From Caulobacter sp. SL161 (GTDB lineage: Bacteria; Pseudomonadota; Alphaproteobacteria; Caulobacterales; Caulobacteraceae), in assembly GCF_026672375.1 (NCBI RefSeq), contig NZ_JAPPRA010000001.1, positions 496,001 to 560,000 on the forward strand: DNA of 64,000 nucleotides, written 5' to 3'. A program made the position numbers and the translations under genes. Shown piece after piece: positions 8,493-17,470 of the stretch; position 1 is the first letter of the stretch; each line of letters opens with the position of its first letter. The notes beneath the pieces are model-generated. The model had not been told where the DNA came from. It searched no databases and was given only the letters and a program-made list of their open reading frames with translations.

Positions 8493-10001
8493 GTGGCCAC
8501 GCTCGAAGCCTTCTGGCGCCTGACCGGCGCGGGCTGGGCCCTGGTCCGGGCCGACGCCCTGATCCCGCGTGAACTGGAGCCGCTGCTACCGCCCGGCGCC
8601 AAGCTGGCGGGGCGCGTCCTGCGCCTCTTCGCAGGCTCAGCCGCCCGCAAGGGACGGCCGGGGGAACGCCTGGCGGCGGTGCTCGAGCATCAAGGGCCGG
8701 CCGCAATCAAGATGGGCCAGTTCCTGTCGACCCGCGCCGACATCTTTGGCGCGGCTTTCGCCGAAGACCTGTCGCGCCTGAAGGATCGGCTGCCGGCATT
8801 CCCGCTGAGCGTCGCCAAGGCCGAGATCGCCCGCAACCTCGGCAAGCCGCTGGACGAGATCTTCGCCGAGATCGGTGAACCGGTGGCCGCCGCCTCTCTG
8901 GCTCAGGCCCACCCCGCAACGCTCGTCGATGGCCAAAAGGTTGCGGTCAAGGTCCTGCGGCCAGGCGTCGAGCGGCAGGTCGCCCGAGACACCGCCGTCC
9001 TGCGCCTGGCTGCGCGTCTCGCCGAGACCCTCGTCCCAGCCTCGCGACGTCTGCGTCCGACCGAGTTCGTCGAGGTCGTGATCCGCGCACTCGATCTTGA
9101 GATGGACCTGCGCTTCGAGGCCGCCGGCTGCGCCGAGCTGGGCGAGGCCATGGCCAAAGACCCCTATATGCGCGCGCCCGCCGTCTGCTGGGATGGCGTC
9201 GGCAAACGCGTCCTGACCTTGAACTGGGCGGAAGGCGCACCCTTGTCCGACCCCGCCGCACTGGATCTGCCCGGCCTGGACCGCAAGGCGCTGGCCGAGA
9301 ACGTCACGCGCGGCTTCCTCGCCCAAGCGCTCGACCACGGCCTGTTCCACGCCGATCTACACGAGGGCAATCTGTTCATCGCCGCGCCGGCGGCGATTAC
9401 GGCGGTGGACTATGGCATTGTCGGTCGGCTGGGGCCCGGTGAGCGCCGCTACCTCGCCGAGATCCTCTACGGCTTTCTCAATCGTGACTATGCGCGCGTG
9501 GCCAAGATCCATTTCGACGCCGGCTATGTGCCCGCCCACCAGGATATGGACGCCTTTGCCCAAGCCCTGCGCGCTGTCGGCGAGCCGGTGTTTGGCCGCA
9601 ACGCGCGCGAGGTCTCGATGGGCCGACTGCTGGCGCAGCTGTTCGAGATCACCGCCCTGTTCGATATGGCGCTGCGCCCAGAGCTCGTTCTGCTCCAGAA
9701 GACCATGGTCACCGTTGAAGGCGTCGCTCGCCGGATTGATCCCACCCACGACCTTTGGGCGGCCGCAGATCCGGTCGTACGGCGGTGGATCGGCCGTGAA
9801 CTCTCCCCCACCGCCAAGGCGCGAGACTTCGCCGAAGAGGCGATACGGGCGATCAAGGCTCTCGCGCGGCTGGCGGAGACGCCCGCCGCACCCCCGCCCG
9901 TGGCCGCCGAACGCCTTCACACCTGGCCCCTGCTCTGGTTTCTGGTCGGCGCGGCCACGGCGGGAGCGGCCTTTGTGACCGGCGTGCTCCTGGCCCGGTA
10001 G
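8493..10001 (+). CDS. ubiB: UbiB atypical kinase/ATPase
   Basis: ADCK/UbiB family protein needed for the hydroxylation steps of ubiquinone synthesis, probably as a membrane-associated ATPase. 502 aa with a GTG start 4 bp after ubiE. The diagnostic KxGQ motif (IKMGQFLSTRAD, Lys73) is present, as are the A-rich nucleotide loop AAASLAQAHPA and the HADLHEGN catalytic loop (HxDxxxxN). One hydrophobic helix at the extreme C-terminus would anchor the protein. Coupling with ubiE supports the assignment. Confidence 0.94.
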   Translation: MATLEAFWRLTGAGWALVRADALIPRELEPLLPPGAKLAGRVLRLFAGSAARKGRPGERLAAVLEHQGPAAIKMGQFLSTRADIFGAAFAEDLSRLKDRLPAFPLSVAKAEIARNLGKPLDEIFAEIGEPVAAASLAQAHPATLVDGQKVAVKVLRPGVERQVARDTAVLRLAARLAETLVPASRRLRPTEFVEVVIRALDLEMDLRFEAAGCAELGEAMAKDPYMRAPAVCWDGVGKRVLTLNWAEGAPLSDPAALDLPGLDRKALAENVTRGFLAQALDHGLFHADLHEGNLFIAAPAAITAVDYGIVGRLGPGERRYLAEILYGFLNRDYARVAKIHFDAGYVPAHQDMDAFAQALRAVGEPVFGRNAREVSMGRLLAQLFEITALFDMALRPELVLLQKTMVTVEGVARRIDPTHDLWAAADPVVRRWIGRELSPTAKARDFAEEAIRAIKALARLAETPAAPPPVAAERLHTWPLLWFLVGAATAGAAFVTGVLLAR

Positions 10002-10007
10002 GATCAA

Positions 10008-10322
10008 TCATCCAGAGGCAGCCGGCGCACCTCCCGTTCGTTGAGCGGTGGGGCGTGTGGCCTCGACGTTGAAACTCCCGACGATCGCCTCATAAAGCGC
10101 CGACCTTGGACCCATGCCCTCGGCGCTGAGGGCATCGGCGACGTGTCCTGCCAGATCGGCCAGGATAATGCCCCAGGCGGTGGTTTCCATGACCACGCTT
10201 TCCTCGGCGTAGAGGCCAAATTTCAGCGAGCAATGAAGGCCACGCTCGGCGATCCAGACGCGCGCCAGCTCAACGGCGCTGGTGTCGCGAAGGGCGGCGG
10301 CGGGCACTGTAAGGGCATCCAT
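10008..10322 (-). CDS. DUF5076 domain protein
   Basis: 104 aa from the ATG at 10322, chosen because GGAGG lies 8 nt upstream; farther in-frame starts at 10340 and 10367 lack this. The central part (VELARVWIAERGLHCSLKFG ... WGIILADLAGHVADAL) matches what I recall of DUF5076, a small alphaproteobacterial family of unknown function. No signal peptide or membrane segment. It is convergent with ubiB and probably cotranscribed with the lipoprotein gene upstream (45 bp gap). Confidence 0.75.
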   Translation of the reverse strand: MDALTVPAAALRDTSAVELARVWIAERGLHCSLKFGLYAEESVVMETTAWGIILADLAGHVADALSAEGMGPRSALYEAIVGSFNVEATRPTAQRTGGAPAASG

Positions 10323-10367
10323 GACGACTTCCTCCGGCATGCCAGACCGAGCGTGAACACGCCCCAC

Positions 10368-10922
10368 CTATCCTTCCGCCTGATCTCGACCGCGCGCCTT
10401 CGCCGCCGACGCTCGGCGTGCTTCGCGAGCCTTCTGTTCATCCCAGTAAGCTCCGCCCTCCTCTGGTCGGAACATCGTGCGCGGCGCGCCCTCGCGCGAA
10501 ACCACCGCGAAGACGTTGTCCTTGGGATCGTAGATGAGAAGATCGCCATTCGGCCGCTTGAGCGTCTCGGCGCCCCTTGGCGGATCACTGACGAAGGCGT
10601 GGACCTTCGATACATAGTCATCCACCGAATTCGCCGAGAAACTGGCCCCATTTCGCTCGAAGGATCGCTGGGCGTTCTCATCGGCCGAGCGTGTACGATT
10701 GGCGGCCCAGTAGGGCTTGCCCGCGATCAGCTTGACCGGCGCATCGCGCGGATCGTCTCTACGGCCCTCTCCGCTGGGGGGCACGTCGACGCCCTCCCTC
10801 GCCGCGATCCGGTCGCTCCCCGTCGGAGCCTTCACCGCAGAAGCCCCGCTATCGCAGCCCGCAAGGCCAACCATGATCAAGATTGTCAGGGCGCAGGCGG
10901 GCAGACATTGCACAATCTTCAT
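10368..10922 (-). CDS. putative lipoprotein with toxin-like C-terminal motif
   Basis: 184 aa. Signal peptide with lipobox VGLAGC (Cys23) implies a lipid-anchored envelope protein. Residues ~105-165 contain a pattern (KVHAFVSDPP ... LIYDPKDNVFAVVSREGAP ... MFRPEEGG-YWDEQ) that resembles the short domain often seen at the C-termini of secreted or polymorphic toxins and phage proteins (Y-D-x-x-N-x-F-x-V...G-x-x-T-x-F-x-P). That resemblance is from memory and the function is unknown. The C-terminal tail is Ala/Arg-rich. Divergent from coaBC. Confidence 0.65.
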   Translation of the reverse strand: MKIVQCLPACALTILIMVGLAGCDSGASAVKAPTGSDRIAAREGVDVPPSGEGRRDDPRDAPVKLIAGKPYWAANRTRSADENAQRSFERNGASFSANSVDDYVSKVHAFVSDPPRGAETLKRPNGDLLIYDPKDNVFAVVSREGAPRTMFRPEEGGAYWDEQKAREARRASAAKARGRDQAEG

Positions 10923-11071
10923 GATCGTAAAAACCCAGTTGCTCTACCTAGGCGATTGATGAACGAAAGCGGAACGCGAGTCGAGTCCCTTTTTCATTCT
11001 CCGATTGGCTCTGGCGCTTTGGCGCGCGGATGGGCATGTGCTGGGGGAACGACCGGAGCGTGGAGCGGGAC

Positions 11072-12268
11072 GTGGGCGAGAAGCGGGTTCTTCTGATCGT
11101 CGGCGGCGGTGTGGCGGCCTACAAGGCGCTGCTGCTGACGCGCCTTCTAAGAAAGGCCGGCGTGGCCGTGCGACCGATCCTGACCAAGGCCGGCGCCGCG
11201 TTCGTCACGCCCTTGTCTCTGGCGGCGCTGGCTGAGGACAAGGTCTACGAGGATCTCTTCTCGCTGACCGACGAGCATGAGATGGGCCATATCGAGCTGT
11301 CGCGCTCGGCTGATCTCGTGGTGGTGGCGCCGGCGACCGCAGACCTGATCGCCAAGGCGGCCCAGGGTCTGGCCGGAGACCTGGCCTCCACCACGCTGCT
11401 GGCCACCGACAAGCCCGTCCTGATGGCCCCGGCTATGAACGTGCGCATGTGGCTGCATCCAGCCACCCAACGCAACATCGCAACTCTCAAGGCCGACGGC
11501 GTGCGCTTCGTCGGCCCTGAGGAGGGCGCCATGGCATGCGGTGAATTTGGCCCCGGTCGCCTGGCCGAACCCGAGGCGATCTTCGCCGCGATCATGGCGG
11601 CGCTGGAAGGTCCCGCCGCCCGACCGCTGGAGGGCAAGCGGGCGCTGGTCACCGCTGGACCCACGTTCGAACCCATCGATCCTGTGCGTGGCATTACAAA
11701 CCGGTCCAGCGGCAAACAGGGCTTCGCGATCGCCGAAGCCCTGGCCAGGCTCGGCGCGGAGGTGACCTTGATCGCAGGCCCCGTCGCGCTTCCAACCCCA
11801 CCCGGCGTCCGCCGGATCGATGTCGAGACCGCCCGACAGATGCTGGCGGCCAGCCAGGCCGCCCTGCCCGCCGACGTCGGCGTCTTTGTCGCGGCCGTGG
11901 CCGACTGGCGGGTCGACGAGGCGTTTGGCAGCAAGTTGAAGAAGGAGAAGGGCGGACCGCCGGCCCTGACCTTCGTCGAGAACCCTGACATCCTGGCGAC
12001 CTTGTCGGCCAGCGGCCCCCATCGCCCACGCCTTGTCGTCGGTTTCGCGGCGGAGACCGACCATGTCGAGGAGCACGCCCGCGCCAAGCTGGCGCGCAAG
12101 GGTTGCGACTGGATCATCGCCAACGATGTCACCGAGCCCGGTGTCATGGGGGGCGGCGAGAACGCCGTGCTGCTGGTGACCAAAACCGGAACCGAGCGCT
12201 GGGACCGCGCCGCCAAGGATCGGGTCGCCGCTCAGATCGCCCAACGGATCGCAGAGGCCCTGGGTTAG
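11072..12268 (+). CDS. coaBC: phosphopantothenoylcysteine decarboxylase / phosphopantothenate-cysteine ligase
   Basis: Bifunctional Dfp enzyme that makes 4'-phosphopantetheine for coenzyme A. The N-terminal flavoprotein decarboxylase half has [18 protein letters not shown] and the catalytic [10 protein letters not shown] motif. The C-terminal ligase half has [23 protein letters not shown] and the KLKKEKG region. I use the GTG at 11072 because GGAG sits 6 nt upstream and the protein then starts a few residues before the first strand, as in E. coli Dfp. ATG 11030 and GTG 11060 are in frame but less supported. Confidence 0.93.
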   Translation: MGEKRVLLIVGGGVAAYKALLLTRLLRKAGVAVRPILTKAGAAFVTPLSLAALAEDKVYEDLFSLTDEHEMGHIELSRSADLVVVAPATADLIAKAAQGLAGDLASTTLLATDKPVLMAPAMNVRMWLHPATQRNIATLKADGVRFVGPEEGAMACGEFGPGRLAEPEAIFAAIMAALEGPAARPLEGKRALVTAGPTFEPIDPVRGITNRSSGKQGFAIAEALARLGAEVTLIAGPVALPTPPGVRRIDVETARQMLAASQAALPADVGVFVAAVADWRVDEAFGSKLKKEKGGPPALTFVENPDILATLSASGPHRPRLVVGFAAETDHVEEHARAKLARKGCDWIIANDVTEPGVMGGGENAVLLVTKTGTERWDRAAKDRVAAQIAQRIAEALG

Positions 12269-12327
12269 CCTTCAGAGCGCCGGGCAAATCAGCTACAGCC
12301 GGAGCTAACGCGTCCGAGGAGCTCCGC

Positions 12328-12795
12328 ATGTCCGCCATCCCCGCTGGTCTCGCCATCCGTTTCAAGCGCTGGGAGGGCAACGCCGACCTGCCGGTTCCCG
12401 CCTACGCCACGGCCGGCGCGGCGGGTTTCGATCTGCGGGCCCATGTGCCGGATGACGCGCCGATTGTCCTGAAGCCGGGCGCCCGTTGCATGGCCCCGAC
12501 GGGCTTTTCGGTTGCGATCCCCGACGGCTACGAGATGCAGGTGCGTCCGCGCTCGGGACTTGCGCTCAAGAACGGCGTCACGGTCGTCAACGCGCCGGGC
12601 ACCGTCGACAGCGACTATCGCGGCCAGGTCTGCGTCTTGCTGATCAATCTGGGCGAAGAGGACTTCACGATCCGCCGTGGCGACCGCATCGCCCAGGGCG
12701 TCATCGCAGCCGCGCCCCAATGGCCCCTGGTCGAGGTCGAGGACCTGGACGCGACAGAGCGAGGCGCGGGCGGTTTCGGATCGACCGGAGTCTAG
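12328..12795 (+). CDS. dut: dUTP diphosphatase
   Basis: Hydrolyses dUTP to dUMP, limiting uracil in DNA and feeding dTMP synthesis. 155 aa from an ATG preceded by GAGGAG. The five trimeric-dUTPase motifs are visible: [16 protein letters not shown], the [12 protein letters not shown] uridine loop with catalytic Asp, GDRIAQ, and the C-terminal [10 protein letters not shown]-loop-like arm. It follows coaBC by 59 bp, the dfp-dut order also seen in E. coli. Its stop overlaps a convergent small gene. Confidence 0.96.
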   Translation: MSAIPAGLAIRFKRWEGNADLPVPAYATAGAAGFDLRAHVPDDAPIVLKPGARCMAPTGFSVAIPDGYEMQVRPRSGLALKNGVTVVNAPGTVDSDYRGQVCVLLINLGEEDFTIRRGDRIAQGVIAAAPQWPLVEVEDLDATERGAGGFGSTGV

Positions 12796-12932
12796 TTGGC
12801 TACGGGCTGGATGGCTCGCAGGCCCAGCACAAGGTAGCCGCCAAACCCTGCGGCGAAGGCGGCGGCGGCCATCCACAGAACCGGGCGGATCATGTCGAGC
12901 GGCGTCTGGCCGGTCGGGGACTGGGACTTCAC
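12792..12932 (-). CDS. 46-aa single-pass membrane protein
   Basis: Small gene read opposite to dut, sharing 3 bp of its stop region. A GTG start at 12932 is preceded by a near-perfect AGGAGG site 5 nt away, the best evidence that it is translated. About 17 polar residues are followed by one hydrophobic helix ([20 protein letters not shown]) and a short tail. Function unknown. A longer in-frame upstream extension has no ribosome site and an Arg-rich composition typical of spurious frames. Confidence 0.6.
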   Translation of the reverse strand: MKSQSPTGQTPLDMIRPVLWMAAAAFAAGFGGYLVLGLRAIQPVAN

Positions 12933-13134
12933 GGTAACCTCCTGCGGCCAATAGGCGGAACCGACGAACACACGTCGGCGGAGATACGCACTCCCGAAGC
13001 CTTGGCTGCGATGGGGAGCGGCTTTTAAGGTGGCGCGATTCCAATGCAAGCGGAAATTGCGGCGCGGTGTCGCAGCGCCATGGCCCGGCCTCTCCGTCCT
13101 GAACCGGATCTGGGTGTTTGATGGGGCGCCCCTG

Positions 13135-13164
13135 TTGATTTTTGGACGCCTGCGTCCATTTATC
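13135..13164 (+). promoter_or_regulatory. emrAB promoter with operator in the spacer
   Basis: TTGATT at 13135-13140 can serve as a -35. A 16-bp dyad TGGACGC-CT-GCGTCCA (13143-13158, perfect 7-bp arms) fills the spacer, and a TTTATC-like -10 follows at 13159. A palindrome between the promoter hexamers is where TetR-family repressors usually bind, and a TetR gene closes this operon. The protein-site pairing is inferred. Confidence 0.55.
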
Positions 13165-13228
13165 CCTTGTATGATGCGTCGGACCTGACTATCCGGCGCG
13201 CTTGTTGTCATTCGACAAGGGCTTGGCC

Positions 13229-14332
13229 ATGGCGACGTCAGAGAAGAAGAAGCTGGTTCCCCTGATCGCCGGCGGCGTGGCGCTTGCGGCGGTTCTAGTC
13301 GGTGGAACCCTTTGGTTCCTGGACAAGCAGCACTTCGAGAGCACCGACAACGCCTTCGTCCAGGCCGACACCGTGCAGGTCAGCCCGCAGGTCTCCGGCT
13401 ATGTCGCCGAGGTCCTTGTCGCGGATAACCAGCGCGTCGAGCCCGGCCAGGTGCTGGCCAAGATCGATCCGTCGACCTTCCAGGCGCGGGTGGACCAGGC
13501 GATCGCCAACGCCGCGGCGGCGGACGCCGCCGTTAGGGCGATCGATGACAAGAACAGCCTGGAGCAGGCCGTGATCGCCCAGAGGGCGGCCGGCGTGACC
13601 AGCGCCCAGGCCGACGCCAGCCGCGCCAAGGCCGACCTTGACCGCTACAACGCCCTGGCCGACCAGGGCTGGGTGTCGCAGCAGAAGGTGCAGACCACAC
13701 GCGCCGCCGCGACGCAGTCCGCCGCCGGCGTCGCCAGCGCCCAGGCCGCGCTGGAAGCCGAGAAGCGCGCCGCCCAATCGCTGGGCTCGGCCAAGGCCCA
13801 GGCGATCGCACAGGCCGCCGCCGCCCATGCCGCTGTCGAGCAGGCCAAGCTGGACCTCGAACGCACCGTGATCCGGGCGCCGGTCAGCGGCGTGGTCGGC
13901 GCCCGCGCCGTCCGCCCGGGCCAGCTGGTTCAGCCGGGCGTCGCCCTGATGTCGGTGGTGCCGCTGGGCCAGGCCTATGTCGTCGCCAACTTCAAGGAGA
14001 CCCAGGTCGCCCGCCTGCGCATCGGCCAGCCCGTCGAAATCAAGGCCGACGCCTTCGGCAAGGAAAAGATCGTCGGCAAGGTCGACAGCTTCGCACCCGC
14101 CACGGGCCAGGAGTTCGCGCTGATCCCGGTGGAGAACGCCGTCGGCAACTTTACCAAGATCACCCAGCGCCTTCCGGTGAAGATCGCCGTCGACCGCAGC
14201 CAGTTGGGCGCAGCCCTGCGGCCTGGTCTGTCGGTCGAGATCAAGGTGGATGTCCGCGATCGCTCGGGTCCATCGTTCGCAGAGGCGGCGCAGGTGACAC
14301 CGCAGGTGGCCCGACAGGGCGCGGCCCGCTAG
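13229..14332 (+). CDS. HlyD/EmrA-type membrane fusion protein
   Basis: Periplasmic adaptor of a tripartite efflux pump. Start at ATG 13229 with AAGGG 8 nt upstream (367 aa); earlier TTG codons are not supported. One N-terminal membrane anchor (about residues 9-30) is followed by the biotinyl-lipoyl half VSGYVAEVLVADNQRVEPGQ, a ~110-residue Ala/Gln-rich coiled-coil hairpin, the second lipoyl half (IRAPVSGVVGARAVRPGQLV) and a beta-barrel domain. The immediate neighbour is the EmrB-type transporter, 14 bp downstream. Confidence 0.9.
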   Translation: MATSEKKKLVPLIAGGVALAAVLVGGTLWFLDKQHFESTDNAFVQADTVQVSPQVSGYVAEVLVADNQRVEPGQVLAKIDPSTFQARVDQAIANAAAADAAVRAIDDKNSLEQAVIAQRAAGVTSAQADASRAKADLDRYNALADQGWVSQQKVQTTRAAATQSAAGVASAQAALEAEKRAAQSLGSAKAQAIAQAAAAHAAVEQAKLDLERTVIRAPVSGVVGARAVRPGQLVQPGVALMSVVPLGQAYVVANFKETQVARLRIGQPVEIKADAFGKEKIVGKVDSFAPATGQEFALIPVENAVGNFTKITQRLPVKIAVDRSQLGAALRPGLSVEIKVDVRDRSGPSFAEAAQVTPQVARQGAAR

Positions 14333-14346
14333 TCGGCCCGCCTGTC

Positions 14347-15948
14347 ATGGCCGACGCCGCCCTCCCCGCCGATAGCCCCAGCGCGCCCGCAACGCCCGGC
14401 GCGACAGCGCCGGTCGATTGGACAAAGCTGTTTCTGGGCTTTGGCGCCATGGTCATCGGCCAGTTCATGGCCATCCTCGACATCCAGATCGTGGCGGCGT
14501 CCCTGCCGCAGATCCAGGCCGGGGTCGGGGCCAGCACCGACCAGGTCAGCTGGATCCAGACCGCCTATCTGATCCCAGAAGTCGTGATGATCCCGCTATC
14601 GGGATACCTCTCGCGCCTGTGGGGCACGCAGAGGCTCTATCTGGCGTCCTGCGCCGGCTTCATCGTCATGAGCATCCTGACGGGGCTGTCGACCTCGATC
14701 GACATGATGATCATCACCCGGGCCCTGCAGGGCTTCATCGGCGGGGCGATGATCCCGACGGTGTTCGCCGTCGCCTTCACGGCTTTTCCGCCTGAGCGTC
14801 GGGTGACGGCCAGTGTGATCATGGGCCTGATCGTCACCCTGGCTCCGACGGTCGGCCCGACCCTGGGCGGTCACCTGACCGAGTGGCTGAGCTGGCGATG
14901 GCTGTTCTTCATCAACGTACCGACCGGCCTGATCGTGCTGTTCGGCGTGGCGCGCTGGGGCGACTTCGACAAGGGCGATCCCAGCCTGGCCAAGGGCTTC
15001 GACTGGTTCGGCCTGGCCGTCATGGCCGTTTTCCTGATGAGCATGCAGTACGTGCTGGAGGAAGGCGCCAAGGAGGACTGGTTCTCCGACAGCCTGATCC
15101 TGTGGCTAACCGTCGTCGCGGTCTTCGGCGGGATCGTCTTCGTGTGGCGTCAGCTGACCTATCGCAACCCGATCGTCGAGCTGCGCGCCTTCGCCAATCG
15201 GAATTTCACGGTGGGCGTCCTGATGACCGCAGTGTCCGGGGCCAGCCTGTTTGGCGGCACCTTCCTGCTGCCGCAGTTCCTGGGCCGCGTGCGGCAATAC
15301 TCGGCGTCCGAGGTGGGCACGACCATGGTCATATCGGGCCTGTCGATGTTCCTGACCGGCCCGATCGCCGGGCGCCTCGTCCGCAAGACCGATCCACGCC
15401 TGCCGATGTGCGTGGGTTTCCTGCTGGCGGGTTTTGGCATGTACATGGCCCACGGCGTGACCAAGGACTGGGGTTTCTGGGAGTTCGCCGGCGTTCAGGC
15501 TTGCCGGGGGGTCGGCGTCATGATCGCCATGATCGCCACCCAGCAGATCACGATGAGCACCCTGCCGCCTCACATGGTCAAGAACGCCTCGGGGCTCGTG
15601 AACCTGTCGCGTAACACCGGCGGCGCGATCGGCCTCGCCTTGTTGGCCACCTCGATCACGCAACAGACGGCGCTCTACTACGACGACCTGACCTCGAAGG
15701 TGACCCAGGGCAGCGCTGCGGCCGGCATGATCGCGGGCCTCACCGAGCGCATGATGCAGCTGGGCGTCGCCGATCCGGCCGGCGCAGCGCGCAAGGCCGT
15801 CGGCGGCATGATGCAACAGCAGGCGACGGTCATGGCGTTCGGCGACAGCTTCACGCTGCTGGCGATCGGCTGCTTCATCGCCGCGGCCGTGTCCCTGTTG
15901 GCCGCGCCCGTCAAAAACGCTCCGCCCCCGCCGGCGGACTCTCACTGA
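14347..15948 (+). CDS. DHA2-family MFS drug exporter (EmrB/QacA type)
   Basis: 533 aa, the 14-helix DHA2 size. After about 25 residues rich in Ala and Pro come TM1 and the family motif LDIQIVAASLPQIQ. WIQTAYLIPEVVMIPLSGYL (motif A region) and the motif C-like stretch LAPTVGPTLGGHL follow. Proton-driven multidrug export through the adaptor encoded upstream is the expected role; substrate cannot be read from the sequence. Probably one transcript with the adaptor and the TetR gene 16 bp downstream. Confidence 0.9.
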   Translation: MADAALPADSPSAPATPGATAPVDWTKLFLGFGAMVIGQFMAILDIQIVAASLPQIQAGVGASTDQVSWIQTAYLIPEVVMIPLSGYLSRLWGTQRLYLASCAGFIVMSILTGLSTSIDMMIITRALQGFIGGAMIPTVFAVAFTAFPPERRVTASVIMGLIVTLAPTVGPTLGGHLTEWLSWRWLFFINVPTGLIVLFGVARWGDFDKGDPSLAKGFDWFGLAVMAVFLMSMQYVLEEGAKEDWFSDSLILWLTVVAVFGGIVFVWRQLTYRNPIVELRAFANRNFTVGVLMTAVSGASLFGGTFLLPQFLGRVRQYSASEVGTTMVISGLSMFLTGPIAGRLVRKTDPRLPMCVGFLLAGFGMYMAHGVTKDWGFWEFAGVQACRGVGVMIAMIATQQITMSTLPPHMVKNASGLVNLSRNTGGAIGLALLATSITQQTALYYDDLTSKVTQGSAAAGMIAGLTERMMQLGVADPAGAARKAVGGMMQQQATVMAFGDSFTLLAIGCFIAAAVSLLAAPVKNAPPPPADSH

Positions 15949-15964
15949 TGCCCGGAATCTCCTG

Positions 15965-16573
15965 ATGCCCCGTGTTCCTGGACAGATCGATGTCGCCAAG
16001 ACCGAAGCCATCCTCGACGCCGCCGTCGAGGTGATCGGCGAGCGTGGTCTGGCCGCGCCCATGTCGGCCATCGCCCGCCAGGCGGGCGTCTCCAAACAGA
16101 CGGTTTACAACCACTACGGCTCGAAGGCCGAGCTCATGCGGGCCCTGATGCAGCGCCGTGTCGATAGCATCACCGCCGCCCTGCGCGAGCCCGGCGCGGT
16201 GGACAATCCCACCGAGGCGCTGGAGGCCTATGCGCGGTCCGTGCTGGAAACGGTGATCACCACCAAGAGCCATTCGATGATGCGGGTCATCATCCTGGGT
16301 TCAGGCGAAATGCCGGACATCGCCCAGGAGGTCTTCGAGGCCGGCCCGCTGAACGCCCGTCGCCAACTGGCCGCTTTTCTGGAAACCGAGACGCGGCTGG
16401 GGCGGATGAAGGTGGAGGATTTCGACCAGGCCGCCGAGTTCTTCTCGGGCATGGTCATGGGTCACAACCAGCTTCGCTCTTTGCTGCGCCTGCCGACGGA
16501 GAGAAGCCAGGAACAGCTCGGCCGCCTCGCGCGGGAGGCGGCCGAACGCTTCATGCGGGCCTACGCGCCGTAG
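15965..16573 (+). CDS. TetR-family transcriptional regulator
   Basis: 202 aa. The N-terminal helix-turn-helix (residues ~10-57) has the usual TetR features: ILDAAVEVIGERGL, then MSAIARQAGVSKQTVYNHYGSK. The C-terminal ligand domain is unrecognised in detail. It is the last gene of the efflux cluster, so autoregulation by binding the dyad at 13143-13158 is likely but inferred. It ends 16 bp before the convergent fabI stop. Confidence 0.92.
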   Translation: MPRVPGQIDVAKTEAILDAAVEVIGERGLAAPMSAIARQAGVSKQTVYNHYGSKAELMRALMQRRVDSITAALREPGAVDNPTEALEAYARSVLETVITTKSHSMMRVIILGSGEMPDIAQEVFEAGPLNARRQLAAFLETETRLGRMKVEDFDQAAEFFSGMVMGHNQLRSLLRLPTERSQEQLGRLAREAAERFMRAYAP

Positions 16574-16589
16574 ACCCTTTGGACGAAGC

Positions 16590-17405
16590 TTACGCCTCCT
16601 CGGCGTCGGGCATGCCCATCATGTGGAAGCCGGCGTCGACGTGGACGACTTCGCCCGTGGTCGACTTGCCAAGATCCGAGGCCAGCCAAAGGGCGCAGCC
16701 GGCGACACCTTCCATCGAGGTGTCTTCCTTCATCGCCGAGAAGGCGCGGCCTTGGGCGATCATGCCGCGGCCGCCCGAGATGCCGGCCAGGGACAGGGTG
16801 CGCATGGCGCCGGCCGAGATGGCGTTGGCGCGGATGCCCTTGGGTCCGAGGTCCCGGGCGATATAGCGCGTGGCCGCTTCCAGCGCCGCCTTGGCCACGC
16901 CCATGGTGTTGTAGTTCGGAATGGTCCGCTCCGACCCCAGATAGGTCATGGTGACCAGCGAACCGCCGTTCGGCATCAGCTTGGAGGCGCGCTTGGCGAC
17001 GTCCACGAAGCTGAAGGCCGAGATGTTCATCGCCGTCAGGAAGCCCTCGCGGGTCGTGTTGTCCACGAACGAGCCCTTCAGCTCGTTCTTGTTGGCGAAG
17101 GCCACCGAGTGGATCACGAAGTCCAGCGTGCCGAATTCCTTCTCGATCAGCGCGAAGGCCGCGTCCATCGAGGCGTCGTCGGTGACGTCGGCCGGGATCA
17201 TTGTCTTGACGCCGATGCTTTCGGCCAGCGGGCGCACGCGGCGCTCAAGATCTTCGCCCTGATAGGTGAAGGCCATCTCTGCGCCCTGGGCGGCCAGCTG
17301 GCTGGCGATGCCCCAGGCGATCGAGTTGTGGTTGGCCACGCCCATGACGAGGCCCTTCTTGCCTCGCATCAGCTCGCCCTTGGGGAACGCGTAATCGTCG
17401 GCCAT
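16590..17405 (-). CDS. fabI: enoyl-[acyl-carrier-protein] reductase (NADH)
   Basis: Last reductive step of fatty-acid elongation and the target of triclosan-like inhibitors. 271 aa from ATG 17405 (GAGGG upstream; a TTG at 17426 is unlikely). SDR fold: GLVMGVANHNSIAWGIA nucleotide loop and the Y-x6-K catalytic pair in TIPNYNTMGVAKAALEA (the FabI spacing). It lies downstream of fabA-fabB in the same direction, with the glycosyltransferase gene between. The tail MMGMPDAEEA is short and acidic. Confidence 0.95.
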   Translation of the reverse strand: MADDYAFPKGELMRGKKGLVMGVANHNSIAWGIASQLAAQGAEMAFTYQGEDLERRVRPLAESIGVKTMIPADVTDDASMDAAFALIEKEFGTLDFVIHSVAFANKNELKGSFVDNTTREGFLTAMNISAFSFVDVAKRASKLMPNGGSLVTMTYLGSERTIPNYNTMGVAKAALEAATRYIARDLGPKGIRANAISAGAMRTLSLAGISGGRGMIAQGRAFSAMKEDTSMEGVAGCALWLASDLGKSTTGEVVHVDAGFHMMGMPDAEEA

Positions 17406-17470
17406 GTGTGGGGCCCTCTTTCGCAAATCGTTGACCGCTGGTTAGCAGGCGCCGTCGCCCGGCGGAACCC

